The notes below the pieces were generated by a model. It made no database searches, was not told where the DNA came from, and saw only the letters and a list, made by a program, of their open reading frames with translations. The translations under genes and the position numbers were made by a program. 64,000 bases of DNA from Lysobacter sp. 5GHs7-4. Its GTDB lineage: Bacteria > Pseudomonadota > Gammaproteobacteria > Xanthomonadales > Xanthomonadaceae. The stretch is from assembly GCF_021284765.1 (NCBI RefSeq), contig NZ_CP089924.1:4048001-4112000 (forward strand). The letters are read 5' to 3'. Below, piece after piece: positions 32,918 to 42,325 of this stretch. The number at the start of each line of letters is the position of its first letter. The stretch's first letter is position 1.

Positions 32918-33742
32918 TCAATCTCCGCCGTACAAGGCCTTACGCGGCGCCCCACTGAGCTCCGCCGCCAGCTTCGCCGCCTGCGACGGCTTCAAGTACT
33001 CGGCCAGTTTCGCGTACAACCGCCGCCCTTCGACGATCTGCGCGTCGGCGTCTTCGCCGGCGCCCTCGATCATCACCACGAACTCGCCTTTGCGTTGGTT
33101 CGGATCGGCCGCCACGCGTTCGCGCAACTGCGCCAGGCTGCCGTCCAGCACCGTTTCGAACAGCTTGGTCAGCTCGCGCGCGAGCACCGCCGGGCGTTCG
33201 TCGCCGAACGCGGCGGCCATGTCGGCCAGCGCCTCCTCGATGCGGTGCGCGGATTCGTAGAACAGCAAGGTGCGCGGTTCGGCCGCCAACCGCGTCAGGC
33301 GCTCGCGGCGCGCGGAGGCCTTGGCCGGCAGGAACCCCTCGAAGGCGAACCGGTCCGAAGCCAGGCCGGCGACGCTGAGCGCGGCGATCGCCGCGCAGGC
33401 GCCGGGCACCGGCGAGACGCGGATGCCGGCCGCACGGGCGGCGCGCACCAGGCGGAAACCGGGGTCGCTGACCAGCGGCGTGCCGGCGTCGGACACCAGC
33501 GCCAGCGAATCGCCGGCCTGCAGGCGGGCGATCAGCTGCGTCGCCTGCGCGTCCTCGTTGTGCTGGTGCAGGGCCAGCAGGGGCCGCTCCAGCCCGAAGT
33601 GGGACAGCAGCTGGCGGGTGTGGCGGGTGTCCTCGGCACAGATCGCCGCGACGGTGCGCAAGGTGTCGAGCGCGCGCGGGCTGAGGTCGCCCAGGTTGCC
33701 GATCGGGGTCGCAACGATGTACAGGGTACCGGGGCTTTGCAT
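32918..33742 (-). CDS. rsmI: RsmI, 16S rRNA C1402 2'-O-methyltransferase
   Basis: A 274-residue member of the tetrapyrrole-methylase fold family. Motifs: YIVATPIGNLGDLSPRA, AEDTRHTRQLLSHF, LVSDAGTPLVSDPGF, VPGACAAIAAL and FYESAHRIEEAL. Acts with RsmH on C1402 of 16S rRNA in the ribosomal P site. Divergent from lpoA across 77 bp, the arrangement seen in many gammaproteobacteria. Confidence 0.97.
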   Translation of the reverse strand: MQSPGTLYIVATPIGNLGDLSPRALDTLRTVAAICAEDTRHTRQLLSHFGLERPLLALHQHNEDAQATQLIARLQAGDSLALVSDAGTPLVSDPGFRLVRAARAAGIRVSPVPGACAAIAALSVAGLASDRFAFEGFLPAKASARRERLTRLAAEPRTLLFYESAHRIEEALADMAAAFGDERPAVLARELTKLFETVLDGSLAQLRERVAADPNQRKGEFVVMIEGAGEDADAQIVEGRRLYAKLAEYLKPSQAAKLAAELSGAPRKALYGGD

Positions 33743-33819
33743 CGTGCTTCCGTGTCGGGGCCGGGTAGAATCCTAACCGGTCCCCCAAGGAACGCCGCGT
33801 CGCGGCGGGAAGCAAGCCG

Positions 33820-35253
33820 ATGCGCCTTCAGCTCGAGATAGCAGGATCCCCTCCCTCGCACCGCAGCGCCGGCCAGATCCGCTGGCGCGGCGTGCGCACC
33901 GCCTGCGCCGCCCTGGCGCTGGGCCTGGCGCTGGCGGGCTGCGGCACGGTGACCACCCATACCGGCCCGGCGCCGGCGCGTACCGCCGGCCATCCGTTGG
34001 TGGTGCAGGCCGCCGAATTGGCGCGCAACGGCGCCGCCCTGAGCGGCGCGGCGCGCACCGAGAACGACAGCCAGATCGAGCGCCTGCTCAACCAGCTCGA
34101 CAACGACAGCCTCGCGCGCGAAGCCGCCGCGCTGCCGGCCGGCGATCCGCTGTACAACTACGCCGGCCGCGCGCTGCTGCGCCGCGGCCTGCCGCTGCCG
34201 CGTCCGTTCGACCGCAACTGGCGCTTCGATCCCAAGCGTCCGCCGGCCGACAGCGACGGCTACCGGCCGCCGACCAAGATCGCGGTGCTGCTGCCGCTGT
34301 CCGGCGGGCTCGCCACCGCCGCCTCGCCGGTGCGCGACGGTTTCCTGGCCGGCTACTACGGCGAGAACCGCCGCCGTCCGGACGTGGTGTTCTACGACAC
34401 CCTGGGCACCGCTGGCGGCACGCTCGCCGCGTACGACAAGGCCGCCGCCGAGGGCAACGATTTCGTGGTCGGGCCGCTGGGCCGCGACGAGGTCAGCGCG
34501 CTGTTCGGCAAGAGCGAGCTGCCGGTGCCGGTGCTGGCGCTCAACCGCGGCACGATCGCGCCGCCGGCCGGCAACGCCAGCTTCTCGCTGTCGCCGGAAG
34601 ACGAAGGCATCGCGGCCGCCGATTACCTGCTCGGCCGCGGCGCGCGCCGCGTCTTGGTGGTCGGCGCGGCCGAGGACGGCCAGAACCGCGCCGTCGCCGC
34701 GCTGCGCGCGCGTCTGAGCGAACGCGGCGCCGCCGTCACCGACGTGGTCGGCGAAGGCACCGCCGACTTCGCGCCGTTCGCCAACAAGGACGGCGGCGTC
34801 GATGCGATCTTCCTCGCGGTCAAGGGCGCTTCGGCGCGCACGCTGATGCCCAAGCTGGCGCTGGCCGGCCTGGGCGGCAAGCCGCGCGTGGCGACTTCCA
34901 ACGTGTTGTCGGGCACCGGCAAGCCGGAGCAGGACCGCGTGCTCGACGGCATCGTGTTCCCGTCCGAGGCCTGGACCACGCGCGGCGTGCGCGGCCTGCC
35001 GGCCGCCTCGTCCACCGCGCAGACTCTGCCGACCGCGCGCGGTCCGGCCGCGCGCCTGTTCGCGTTCGGCTACGACGCCTGGTTGCTGTCCGGTTATCTG
35101 GAACGCATGACCACCGCGGCCGACGGCCAGGTCGCCGGCGCCACCGGCACGCTGCGCATCGACGGCTTTGGCAACGTGCTGCGCACGCCCACCTGGTCGA
35201 CCTTCAGCAGCGGCGTCGCGGTATCCCTGAGCGACGCGGCCACGCGCCAGTAA
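33820..35253 (+). CDS. lpoA: LpoA-like outer-membrane activator of PBP1a
   Basis: A 477-residue lipoprotein of the LpoA/COG3107 family (periplasmic-binding-protein fold), which stimulates the peptidoglycan synthase PBP1a from the outer membrane. Lipobox LALAGC with Cys41; binding-fold core begins [14 protein letters not shown] and continues [15 protein letters not shown] and [11 protein letters not shown]. Shorter than the E. coli protein because the N-terminal TPR part is reduced. GTG at 33892 would give a more standard signal length but has no ribosome site. Confidence 0.88.
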   Translation: MRLQLEIAGSPPSHRSAGQIRWRGVRTACAALALGLALAGCGTVTTHTGPAPARTAGHPLVVQAAELARNGAALSGAARTENDSQIERLLNQLDNDSLAREAAALPAGDPLYNYAGRALLRRGLPLPRPFDRNWRFDPKRPPADSDGYRPPTKIAVLLPLSGGLATAASPVRDGFLAGYYGENRRRPDVVFYDTLGTAGGTLAAYDKAAAEGNDFVVGPLGRDEVSALFGKSELPVPVLALNRGTIAPPAGNASFSLSPEDEGIAAADYLLGRGARRVLVVGAAEDGQNRAVAALRARLSERGAAVTDVVGEGTADFAPFANKDGGVDAIFLAVKGASARTLMPKLALAGLGGKPRVATSNVLSGTGKPEQDRVLDGIVFPSEAWTTRGVRGLPAASSTAQTLPTARGPAARLFAFGYDAWLLSGYLERMTTAADGQVAGATGTLRIDGFGNVLRTPTWSTFSSGVAVSLSDAATRQ

Positions 35254-35258
35254 GCCCC

Positions 35259-35651
35259 ATGTCCGCGCCGACCGACCGACGCAGCCGCGGCGCCGCGGTC
35301 GAGGCGGCGGCGCGCGAACACCTGCTGGCGCAGGGCCTGCGCGACATCGCCGCCAACGCCAGCTTCCGTTTCGGCGAACTCGATCTGGTGATGCTGGACC
35401 CGAACGCGCGCGAAGCCTGCGTGGTCTTCGTCGAAGTGCGCTACCGGCGCAGCGCGGCGTTCGGCGGCGGCGCGGCTTCGATCGATGCCGGCAAGCGTCG
35501 GCGCCTGGTGCACGCGGCGCAGGCGTTCCTGGCCGCGCACCGCCAATACCGCAACGCGCCGTGCCGCTTCGACGTGGTCGAAGCCGACGGCGATCCCACC
35601 GCGCCGCGCCTGCACTGGCTGCGCGACGCCTTCCGCGCCGACGAGATCTGA
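35259..35651 (+). CDS. yraN: YraN, UPF0102 nuclease-fold protein
   Basis: A 130-residue protein with the endonuclease-like fold of UPF0102: [28 protein letters not shown] and [15 protein letters not shown], containing the E-x-D and ExR-type acidic residues. Its role is not established. Located 5 nt after lpoA, as is usual for this pair. Confidence 0.9.
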   Translation: MSAPTDRRSRGAAVEAAAREHLLAQGLRDIAANASFRFGELDLVMLDPNAREACVVFVEVRYRRSAAFGGGAASIDAGKRRRLVHAAQAFLAAHRQYRNAPCRFDVVEADGDPTAPRLHWLRDAFRADEI

Positions 35652-35658
35652 AACCGCC

Positions 35659-36192
35659 ATGCCGACCGTGATCAGCCATGCCGTGGTGCCGCTGGCGTTG
35701 GGCTGGGCGCTGGGCCCGCGCCGCGTCGACCGCCGTCTGCTGATCGCCGGCGCGCTCGCGGCCATGCTGCCCGACGCCGACGTGGTCGCGTTCAAGCTCG
35801 GCATCGCCTACGCCGACGATTTCGGCCATCGTGGCGCCAGCCATTCCTTCGCCTTCGCCGCTGCGGTCGGCGCCCTGGGCGCGCTCGCCAGCCGCTGGTT
35901 GCGCGCGCCGCCGCTGTGGGCCGCCGTATGGCTGGCGCTGTGCGTGGCCTCGCATCCTTTACTGGATGCGCTGACCGACGGCGGCCTGGGCGTGGCCCTG
36001 TGGTGGCCGTGGTCGGACGCGCGCCTGTTCGCGCCGTGGCGGCCGATCGAGGTTTCGCCGATCGGCGCCGGCTTCTTCAGTCTGCGCGGCCTGAAGGTGC
36101 TGTGGTCGGAACTGCAATGGGTATGGCTGCCGACCCTGCTGCTGGCCGCGCCGCTGGCCTGGCTCGCGCGCTCGCGCAAAGAGGCGGCATGA
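35659..36192 (+). CDS. YdjM-like membrane-bound metal-dependent hydrolase (DUF457)
   Basis: A 177-residue inner-membrane protein with about four membrane segments. Conserved His/Asp clusters ISHAVVPLALGW, LPDADVVAFKLG, HRGASHSFAF and SHPLLDALTDGG identify the DUF457/YdjM family, predicted metal-dependent phospholipase-like hydrolases. ATG lies 7 nt after yraN and the end overlaps the next gene by 4 nt, so it is part of the lpoA-yraN operon. Confidence 0.87.
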   Translation: MPTVISHAVVPLALGWALGPRRVDRRLLIAGALAAMLPDADVVAFKLGIAYADDFGHRGASHSFAFAAAVGALGALASRWLRAPPLWAAVWLALCVASHPLLDALTDGGLGVALWWPWSDARLFAPWRPIEVSPIGAGFFSLRGLKVLWSELQWVWLPTLLLAAPLAWLARSRKEAA

Positions 36193-37610
36193 ACGTGCTG
36201 CCGGCGGAGCTGTCGCGCAGCTTGGCCGAACTGCTCGGCGACGGCTGGCTCACCGATCCCGGCGAACGCCTGGCCTACGCCTACGACAATTCGCGTCGCG
36301 AATCGCTGCCCGACGCGGTCGCTCTGCCGCGCACGCGCGAGCAGGTGCAGGCGCTGGTGCGCGCCTGCCGCGCGCACCGCGTGCCGGTGGTCGCGCGCGG
36401 ACGCGGCACCAACACCACCGGCGCCTCGGTGCCGGTGCACGCGGGTGTGGTGGTCTCGTTCGAGCGCATGAACCGCATCCTCGCCATCCGCCCCGGCGAC
36501 CGCTGCGCGGTGGTCGAGCCGGGCGTGCTCAACGGCGACCTGCAGTCCGCGCTCAAGCCGCACGGCCTGTTCTGGCCGCCGGACCCCACCAGCGCGGCGT
36601 TCAGCACCGTCGGCGGCAACCTGGCCTGCAACGCCGGCGGCCCGCGCGCGGTCAAGTACGGCGCCAGTCGCGACAACGTGCTGGCGATCACCGCCGTCAC
36701 CGGCGCCGGCGAGCTGATCGTCTGCGGCACCGCGACCACCAAGGGCTCGACCGGCTACGACCTGCATCGCCTGCTGGTCGGCAGCGAAGGCACCTTGGCG
36801 CTGATCGTCGAAGCCAGTCTGCGGCTCACGCCCGCGGCGCCGCAGCGGCGCGCCTTGCGCGCGATCTATCGCGACGTTTCGTCCGCCGCGCAGGCGGTCG
36901 CGCGCCTGATGGCGCAGCCGATCACGCCGTCGATGCTGGAGTTCATGGACACGCAGGCGCTGCGGCTGGCGCGCGAGGTCGGCGGCGCCGACCTGCCGGC
37001 GGATGCCGGCGCGCTGCTGATGATCGAAGCCGATGGCGACGCGGACACGCTTCCGCAGGCCATCGCGGCGCTGAAGCGAGCGGCCGACAGCGATGGCGTG
37101 CTGGCGCTGGACGATGCCGCCGACGAGGCCGCGCGCGAAACGCTGTGGGCCGCGCGCAAGGCGCTGTCGCCGGCGTTGCGCACCCTCGCTCCCGGCAAGA
37201 TCAACGAGGACGTGGTGGTGCCGGTGTCGCGCATACCGGAGCTGGTGGACGGCGTACAGGCGCTGGCGCGCGAGTTCGCGCTGCCCATTGTTTGTTTCGG
37301 CCACGCCGGCAACGGCAACCTGCACGTCAACCTGCTCTACGACCCCGCCGATGCGGATCAAAGCACGCGCGCGAACGCGGCGATGGCGCGCGTGTTCGCA
37401 CTGGCGCTGGCGCTGGGCGGCACGTTGTCGGGCGAGCACGGCATCGGCCTGGCCAAGCGCGACTTCATGCCGCAGGCGATCGACGCGCCTACGCTGACGC
37501 TGATGCGGCAGCTCAAAATGGTGTTCGACCCGGACGGGATTCTGAATCCGGGCAAGTTGCTGCCGGAGTTGGACGCGCCGGGTAAAGCAGCAAAAGCAAA
37601 TCCCCCCTAA
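36189..37610 (+). CDS. FAD-linked oxidase, GlcD/D-lactate dehydrogenase type
   Basis: A 473-residue flavoprotein. The PCMH-type FAD domain (about 35-215) shows VVARGRGTNTTGASVPV and STVGGNLACNAGGPRAVKYG; the C-terminal cap has GKINEDVVVPV, CFGHAGNGNLHVN and LSGEHGIGLAKRDF, the substrate and metal region of GlcD and D-LDH. Likely oxidises a D-2-hydroxy acid such as lactate or glycolate and passes electrons to the respiratory chain; which one is open. The last residues (KANPP) and the TAA stop are read from an intergenic repeat that begins at about 37596. Confidence 0.88.
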   Translation: MNVLPAELSRSLAELLGDGWLTDPGERLAYAYDNSRRESLPDAVALPRTREQVQALVRACRAHRVPVVARGRGTNTTGASVPVHAGVVVSFERMNRILAIRPGDRCAVVEPGVLNGDLQSALKPHGLFWPPDPTSAAFSTVGGNLACNAGGPRAVKYGASRDNVLAITAVTGAGELIVCGTATTKGSTGYDLHRLLVGSEGTLALIVEASLRLTPAAPQRRALRAIYRDVSSAAQAVARLMAQPITPSMLEFMDTQALRLAREVGGADLPADAGALLMIEADGDADTLPQAIAALKRAADSDGVLALDDAADEAARETLWAARKALSPALRTLAPGKINEDVVVPVSRIPELVDGVQALAREFALPIVCFGHAGNGNLHVNLLYDPADADQSTRANAAMARVFALALALGGTLSGEHGIGLAKRDFMPQAIDAPTLTLMRQLKMVFDPDGILNPGKLLPELDAPGKAAKANPP

Positions 37611-37785
37611 CCCCCCGTTTTCAAAGGGGGGAACTCAAAAGCGGGGCACAGTGGCGACGCCGTTTCTTCAGCGGAGCACCCGCGCTTCCACTTTCTGCAG
37701 AAAGGTTATGCGCGGCTCTGCCCCGTAGAAGGGCAACCCGCTTGTCTTCCCCCTTTGAAAAAGGGGGACCAAGGGGGATTTGCTC
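37596..37785. repeat. Inverted pair of C-rich/G-rich repeat elements
   Basis: One copy, AAATCCCCCCTAACCCCCCG with TTTTCAAAGGGGGGAACTCA (37598-37637, approximate), and an inverted copy, TCTTCCCCCTTTGAAAAAGG with GGGACCAAGGGGGATTTGCT (37745-37784). They lie between the convergent 3' ends of the oxidase and thiL; CCCCCTTTGAAAAAGGGGG is itself a hairpin, so the pair may act as a bidirectional terminator. The rest of 37611-37922 has no gene. Confidence 0.8.
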
Positions 37786-37922
37786 TTGGCTGAGTAACCA
37801 AGCACCTCCAGCGAGCCCGAATCTCCAAGGCGTCGCGCCCACCACAGCTCAGTAGGATGCGGTGAGCCGCAGGCGAACCGCATCGCCACGAAACGTCCGA
37901 CCGCGACGCCACACCGCCAGCC

Positions 37923-38870
37923 CTACACGCCGAAGTGGTCGTACCCCTTGCGCTCGGCCACCCAAGGCGAGCCATCCGCGCCCAACGCCTGCACGCCCTC
38001 GCCCGCCACCACGCGACCGATCGCCGTCGCCGCGACGCCCGCGATCGCGGCCTCGCGCTCGATGGCCTCGCGCGCGGAGGCCGGCGCGGTGAAACACAGT
38101 TCGTAATCGTCGCCGCCCGTCGCCTGCAGGCGACGGCGCGCGTCGGCGTCGAAGTTCGCGCGCAGCGCCACGGACGCCGGCAGCGCATCGATGTCGAGCT
38201 GCACGCCGACGCCGCTGGCCGCGCACACGTGACCCAGATCGGCCAGCAAGCCGTCGGACACGTCGATGCAGGCATGCGCATGCCGCAGCGCCGGCCGCAG
38301 CGCCAGACGTGGCATCGGCCGATCCAGGCGCTCGCGCAAGTAGAGATCCGCGGCCTGGCCCTCGCGCCACTGCGCCAAGCCGCCCGCGGCATCGCCCAAG
38401 GTACCGCTGACCCAGACCGTGTCGCCGACGCGCGCGGCATCGCGGCGCCGCGCCTGGCCGGGCGCTACGAAGCCGTGCACGGTCACGCAGACCGATAAAG
38501 GCCCGCGCGTGGTGTCGCCGCCGACCAAGGCCACGCCATGCAGCGCGGCCAGGCCGAGAAACCCGTCGAGAAACGCGTCCAGCCAATCGGCGTCGGCCTG
38601 CGGCAGGGACAGCGACAAGGTGCACCAGGCCGGTTCGGCGGCCATCGCGGCCAGGTCGGACAGGTTCACCGCCAACGCCTTCCAGCCGATGTCGGCCGGC
38701 GAGGTCTCGTTGGGGAAATGCACGCCCGCATTGAGCGTGTCCATCGCCACCACCAACTCGCGGCCGGCCGGCACGCGCAGCAGCGCGGCGTCGTCGCCGA
38801 TGCCCAGCACCACGTCGTCGCGTTGGGCGACGCGTTGGCGGATGCGCGCGATCAGGTCGAATTCGGCCAT
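37923..38870 (-). CDS. thiL: ThiL, thiamine-monophosphate kinase
   Basis: A 315-residue enzyme phosphorylating thiamine phosphate to thiamine diphosphate. PurM/ThiL family motifs: GIGDDAALL, AMDTLNAGVHFP, ALAVNLSDLAAM, LVGGDTTRGPLSV and CIDVSDGLLADLGH. Last gene of the riboflavin operon, 25 nt after nusB, as in E. coli (ribE-nusB-thiL). Confidence 0.97.
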   Translation of the reverse strand: MAEFDLIARIRQRVAQRDDVVLGIGDDAALLRVPAGRELVVAMDTLNAGVHFPNETSPADIGWKALAVNLSDLAAMAAEPAWCTLSLSLPQADADWLDAFLDGFLGLAALHGVALVGGDTTRGPLSVCVTVHGFVAPGQARRRDAARVGDTVWVSGTLGDAAGGLAQWREGQAADLYLRERLDRPMPRLALRPALRHAHACIDVSDGLLADLGHVCAASGVGVQLDIDALPASVALRANFDADARRRLQATGGDDYELCFTAPASAREAIEREAAIAGVAATAIGRVVAGEGVQALGADGSPWVAERKGYDHFGV

Positions 38871-38895
38871 CGCGGCGGTTGCCGTGCCGCGCGCC

Positions 38896-39357
38896 TTACT
38901 TGGCGCGCGGGGCCTGCACTTCCACCGGACGCCAGTCGGCGGCGGCGTGGTCGAGCACGCCGTTGACGTAGGTGTGGCCGTGCTCGGCGCCGAAGCGCTT
39001 CACCGTTTCGATGGCCTCGTTGAGGACCACGCGGTAGGGCACGTCGGGACGGCGGCGCAGCTCGTAGGCGGCGATGCGCAGCACCGCGCGCTCGATCGGA
39101 TCGACCTGCTCGATGTCGCGGTCCAGGAACGGCGCCAGGGCGACGTCGAGTTCTTCCTGGTACTTGTCGACGCCGCGCACCAGGTCCTCGAAATACATCA
39201 AGTCGGCGACTTCGTGCGCCTGCTCATGCGCGAACTGCGCGATCACGTCCTCGACGCGCGCACCCGACAGCTGCCAGGCGTACACAGCCTGCAGAGCGCG
39301 GCGGCGGGCGCGCGAACGGGCGACGGGGTCGATGCCATCGTGGCGGCGGCGGTTCAT
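38896..39357 (-). CDS. nusB: NusB, transcription antitermination factor
   Basis: A 153-residue all-helical protein that binds BoxA RNA with NusE/S10 in rRNA antitermination. [30 protein letters not shown] and [17 protein letters not shown] with NGVLD are diagnostic. Start ATG overlaps the ribH stop (ATGA). Confidence 0.97.
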   Translation of the reverse strand: MNRRRHDGIDPVARSRARRRALQAVYAWQLSGARVEDVIAQFAHEQAHEVADLMYFEDLVRGVDKYQEELDVALAPFLDRDIEQVDPIERAVLRIAAYELRRRPDVPYRVVLNEAIETVKRFGAEHGHTYVNGVLDHAAADWRPVEVQAPRAK

Positions 39358-39851
39358 CGCGTGGACTCCTGCGTTGCGTGTGCGAACGGCGCCTGCGCGA
39401 GCAGGTGCGCCATTTCCAATGCGGCCAGGGCGCATTCCTCGCCCTTGTTGCCGTGACTGCCGCCGGCGCGCGCCTCGGCGTCCTCGTGGCGTTCCACTGC
39501 CAGCACGCCGTTGGCGATCGGCAGGCCGTAGTCCAGCGAGACCCGCATCAGGCCATCGGAACAGCCGTCGGCGACCTGCTCGTAGTGGCGGGTATCGCCG
39601 CGCACCACGCAGCCCAGCGCGACCACCGCGGCGTGCGCGCCGCCGCGGGCCAGGCGCGCGGCGACCACCGGCAGCTCCCAGGCGCCGGGCACGCGGATCA
39701 CGTCGATCGCGTCCTCGGCCACGCCGTGCTCGGCGAAGGTGCGGCGCGCGCCAGCGACCAGCGTATCGGTGATGCGCGGGTTCCAGCGGCTGGCGATGAC
39801 GGCATAGCGCGCGCCCTCGGGGCTGCGCAGATCGCCTTCGTAATGGGGCAT
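39354..39851 (-). CDS. ribH: 6,7-dimethyl-8-ribityllumazine synthase
   Basis: A 165-residue enzyme condensing the RibB and RibD products to lumazine, the penultimate step of riboflavin synthesis. [46 protein letters not shown] and [14 protein letters not shown] cover the active site including the catalytic His of RGDTxH. ATG 39851 (MPHYEGDL) matches family N-termini; a 127-bp gap follows ribBA upstream. Confidence 0.97.
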   Translation of the reverse strand: MPHYEGDLRSPEGARYAVIASRWNPRITDTLVAGARRTFAEHGVAEDAIDVIRVPGAWELPVVAARLARGGAHAAVVALGCVVRGDTRHYEQVADGCSDGLMRVSLDYGLPIANGVLAVERHEDAEARAGGSHGNKGEECALAALEMAHLLAQAPFAHATQESTR

Positions 39852-39978
39852 GGGGGGACCGTCGGGACGAAAGGGGTAGTTTAGCGGCTGGGGCGGCCTT
39901 GCCGACGAAATCGGGCCCATCGCGCCGCATCAGCGCGCGGAAGCGACCGAGGCGGCCGCTTCCGCACCGGCGCCGGGC

Positions 39979-41097
39979 TCAGCCCAGCGCGGCCGGATCG
40001 ACGTACTCGACGACTTCCAGCCCGAAGCCGGCCAGACCGACCTGACGCCGCGGCGTGCCCAGCACGCGCAGGCGGCCCAGGCCGAGATCGGCCAGGATCT
40101 GGCCGCCGGCGCCGTTGCGGCGCCACTCGGCCAGCGTGTGGCCCTGGGCCGGATCGGCCTCGTGCACCGCCGGCTGTTCGCGCACCCGCGCCAGCAGGGC
40201 GTCGGCGCCGGCCGCATCGCCCAGCAACACCAGCGCGCCGCGTTCCTCGCGCGCGATCGCCGCCAGCACGTCGCCGACCGCCGGACCGAAATCGGCGCGC
40301 CGCCAATGCAGGGCGTCGGCCAGCGGGTTCTGCACGTGCACGCGCACCAGCGTCGGCACCTGCGCATCGGCCTGGCCGCGCAGCAGCGCGAAATGCAGGG
40401 CGTGGCTGAGGCGGTCGCGGTAGCTGAGCAGGCGGAATGGGCCGTATTCGGTCTCGATCTCGCGCTCGTCCACGCGCTCCACCGTGTGCTCGGTGGCCAG
40501 GCGGTAGCGGATCAGTTCCTCGATCGAACCGATCTTGAGCCCGTGCTCGGCCGCGAACGCCTCCAACTGCGGACGCCGCGCCATGCTGCCGTCGGGGTTG
40601 AGGATCTCCACCAGCACGCCGGCCGGCTCCAGGCCGGCGAGCATGGCCAGGTCGCTGGCGGCTTCGGTGTGGCCGGCGCGGTTGAGCACGCCGCCGGGCT
40701 GCGACATCAGCGGGAAGATGTGGCCGGGCTGGGCCAGATCGGCCGGCTTGGCGTCCGGACGCACGGCGGTGCGCACGGTATGCGCGCGGTCGTAGGCGGA
40801 GATGCCGGTGGTGACGCCCTCGGCGGCCTCGATGCTGACGGTGAAGTTGGTGTGGTGCGAGGACGTGTTGTCGCGGACCATCGGCCCCAGGCCCAGCTGC
40901 AGGCAGCGCTCGCGCATCAGCGACAGGCAGACCAGGCCGCGCGCGTGGGTGACCATGAAGTTGATGTCCGACGGCCGCACCAACTCTGCGGCCATGATCA
41001 GGTCGCCTTCGTTCTCGCGGTCCTCGTCGTCGACGATGACCACCATGCGGCCGTTGCGGATCTCTTCCAACAGCTCGGGAATGCTGGCGAAGCTCAT
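39979..41097 (-). CDS. ribB: RibBA-like: active DHBP synthase with a degenerate GTP cyclohydrolase II domain
   Basis: A 372-residue protein. The N-terminal half (1-205) is a normal 3,4-dihydroxy-2-butanone-4-phosphate synthase: VVIVDDEDRENEGDLIMAAE, TSSHHTNFTVSIEA, RPGH-type QPGHIFPL, and HTEAASDLAMLAG. The C-terminal half is GCHII-like in size and start (YGPFRLLSYRDRL), but where GDVFGSLRCDCG with zinc-binding Cys is expected it reads ALHWRRADFGPAVGDVL, without Cys. GTP cyclohydrolase activity is therefore unlikely, and a separate ribA must exist elsewhere. ATG overlaps the ribE stop. Confidence 0.93.
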   Translation of the reverse strand: MSFASIPELLEEIRNGRMVVIVDDEDRENEGDLIMAAELVRPSDINFMVTHARGLVCLSLMRERCLQLGLGPMVRDNTSSHHTNFTVSIEAAEGVTTGISAYDRAHTVRTAVRPDAKPADLAQPGHIFPLMSQPGGVLNRAGHTEAASDLAMLAGLEPAGVLVEILNPDGSMARRPQLEAFAAEHGLKIGSIEELIRYRLATEHTVERVDEREIETEYGPFRLLSYRDRLSHALHFALLRGQADAQVPTLVRVHVQNPLADALHWRRADFGPAVGDVLAAIAREERGALVLLGDAAGADALLARVREQPAVHEADPAQGHTLAEWRRNGAGGQILADLGLGRLRVLGTPRRQVGLAGFGLEVVEYVDPAALG

Positions 41098-41702
41098 GCG
41101 CCGGTCTCCTGCGCGTGACCGAGCAGGCGCTCCACGTAGCGGGCGACCAGGTCGATTTCGAGGTTGACCGCATCGCCGACGGACGTCTGGGCGAACGCGG
41201 TGTGGGCGACGGTGTGCGGGATCAATGCGACCTCGAACCCCTGCGCATCGGATTCGTTGACGGTCAGGCTGACGCCGTCGACGCAGATCGAACCCTTCTT
41301 GGCGATGTAGCGGGTCAGCGCGGCCGGCGCGGCGAAGCGCCAGCGCTGCGCGCGCGCGTCCTCGCGCACGTCCAGCACGCGGCCGACGCCGTCGACGTGG
41401 CCGCTGACCAGGTGCCCGCCGAGACGGTCGCTGGGGCGCATCGCGCGTTCCAGGTTGAGCAGCGCGCCGTCCTTGAGCCCGCCCAACGTGGTCAGGGCCA
41501 GGGTTTCGGTGGAGGCGTCGGCGTCGAACCAGTCGGCGCCGAACGCGATTACGGTCAGGCATACGCCGTTGACCGCGATGCTTTCGCCCAACTTGGGATC
41601 GGTGAAGTCGAGGCTGCCGGTGCCCACGCGCAGACGCACGTCGCCGCCCAGGTCCTGGCGATCGGCGAGCGTGCCGACGCCTTCGATGATGCCGGTGAAC
41701 AT
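41094..41702 (-). CDS. ribE: Riboflavin synthase, alpha subunit
   Basis: A 202-residue trimeric enzyme converting two lumazines to riboflavin. Two barrel repeats: MFTGIIEGVG with GESIAVNGVCLTVI, and GHLVSGHVDGVGRV with KGSICVDGVSLTVN. GGGGAG ribosome site is 8-9 nt before ATG 41702. First gene after the FMN riboswitch and its terminator. Confidence 0.97.
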   Translation of the reverse strand: MFTGIIEGVGTLADRQDLGGDVRLRVGTGSLDFTDPKLGESIAVNGVCLTVIAFGADWFDADASTETLALTTLGGLKDGALLNLERAMRPSDRLGGHLVSGHVDGVGRVLDVREDARAQRWRFAAPAALTRYIAKKGSICVDGVSLTVNESDAQGFEVALIPHTVAHTAFAQTSVGDAVNLEIDLVARYVERLLGHAQETGA

Positions 41703-41781
41703 CAGCGCAACTCCCCGGCGGCGAGCGCGCAATGGCGTAGGTGGAACTTGAACATGAAACGTTTCCCGCATGATGGTGAGC

Positions 41782-41805
41782 GAAAAACGCCTCAAGGCAC
41801 GAGGC
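41782..41805 (-). terminator. Intrinsic terminator between FMN aptamer and ribE
   Basis: Minus strand GCCTC, loop GTGCCTT, GAGGC, then GTTTTT. Placed 35 nt after the aptamer and 80 nt before ribE, it is the likely expression platform: FMN binding should favour this hairpin and stop transcription. The 5-bp stem is short, so additional pairing is probable. Confidence 0.7.
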
Positions 41806-41837
41806 AGGCGCACGGCGACGCGCGCCATGCGAAAGCC

Positions 41838-41976
41838 GTCTTCTTTCATCCGGACTGTGACCGTCGGCCCCGGCATTGGACCGGGTCTGCTGACCCTCCG
41901 GTGGCCGGAGGCGCTCGCGGGCTCGCGCAGGAACTGCGCCTACCGCCGGTGGGGAGTTTCGCCCCGCCCTGAAGAC
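41838..41976 (-). promoter_or_regulatory. FMN riboswitch (RFN element)
   Basis: All hallmark RFN segments appear in order on the minus strand: GTCTTCAGGGCGGGGCGAAA, CTCCCCACCGGCGGTA, AGCCCGCGAGCGCC, GGTCAGCAGACCCGGT, GCCGGGGCCGACGGTCACAG and TCCGGATGAAAGAAGAC, whose end pairs with the 5' GTCTTC as P1. It controls ribE-ribBA-ribH-nusB-thiL; ribD lies upstream and is outside its control. Confidence 0.97.
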
Positions 41977-42117
41977 GTTACGTAGTAATACCGGCGAGCC
42001 GGCGCGGGGATTTTAGCACCGGGGTGGGGGCGGCCGGGGCGGATGGAGTGTTCTGCCGGGTGCAGCAAACCTGCACCACTCCCCGATAAAGAAGGGGAAG
42101 CCCGTACGCAACCCGTC

Positions 42118-42325
42118 GTCGCTACGCACGCCCCGCTGGTCTTCCCCCTTTGGAAAAGGGGGATTGAGGGGGATTTGCTTTGTGGGTGGAGTACGACGTC
42201 GACTGGAGCAAATCCCCCCTAGCCCCCCTTATTCAAAGGGGGGAACCCAACCGTCGCCTTCGTCGCTACACGAGCCCAGCTGGTCTTCCCCCTTTGAAAA
42301 AGGGGGATTGAGGGGGATTTGCTCT
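42118..42325. repeat. Three C-rich/G-rich repeat copies upstream of the FMN riboswitch
   Basis: Copies at 42118-42180 and 42261-42325 share the same direction (GCTGGTCTTCCCCCTTTG, then GGGGGATTGAGGGGGATTTG); the one at 42208-42246 is inverted. The two direct copies share about 60 bp including GTCGCTAC ahead of them. The last abuts the stop codon of the methyltransferase gene. The surrounding 41978-42324 gap contains no gene; the promoter for the riboswitch transcript should be close to 41980-42100. Confidence 0.8.

Noticed and set aside
41703..41876. 58-residue N-terminal extension of riboflavin synthase
   Set aside because: It would be translated from the riboswitch leader and terminator; MFTGIIEGVG at 41702 is the family start with a good ribosome site.
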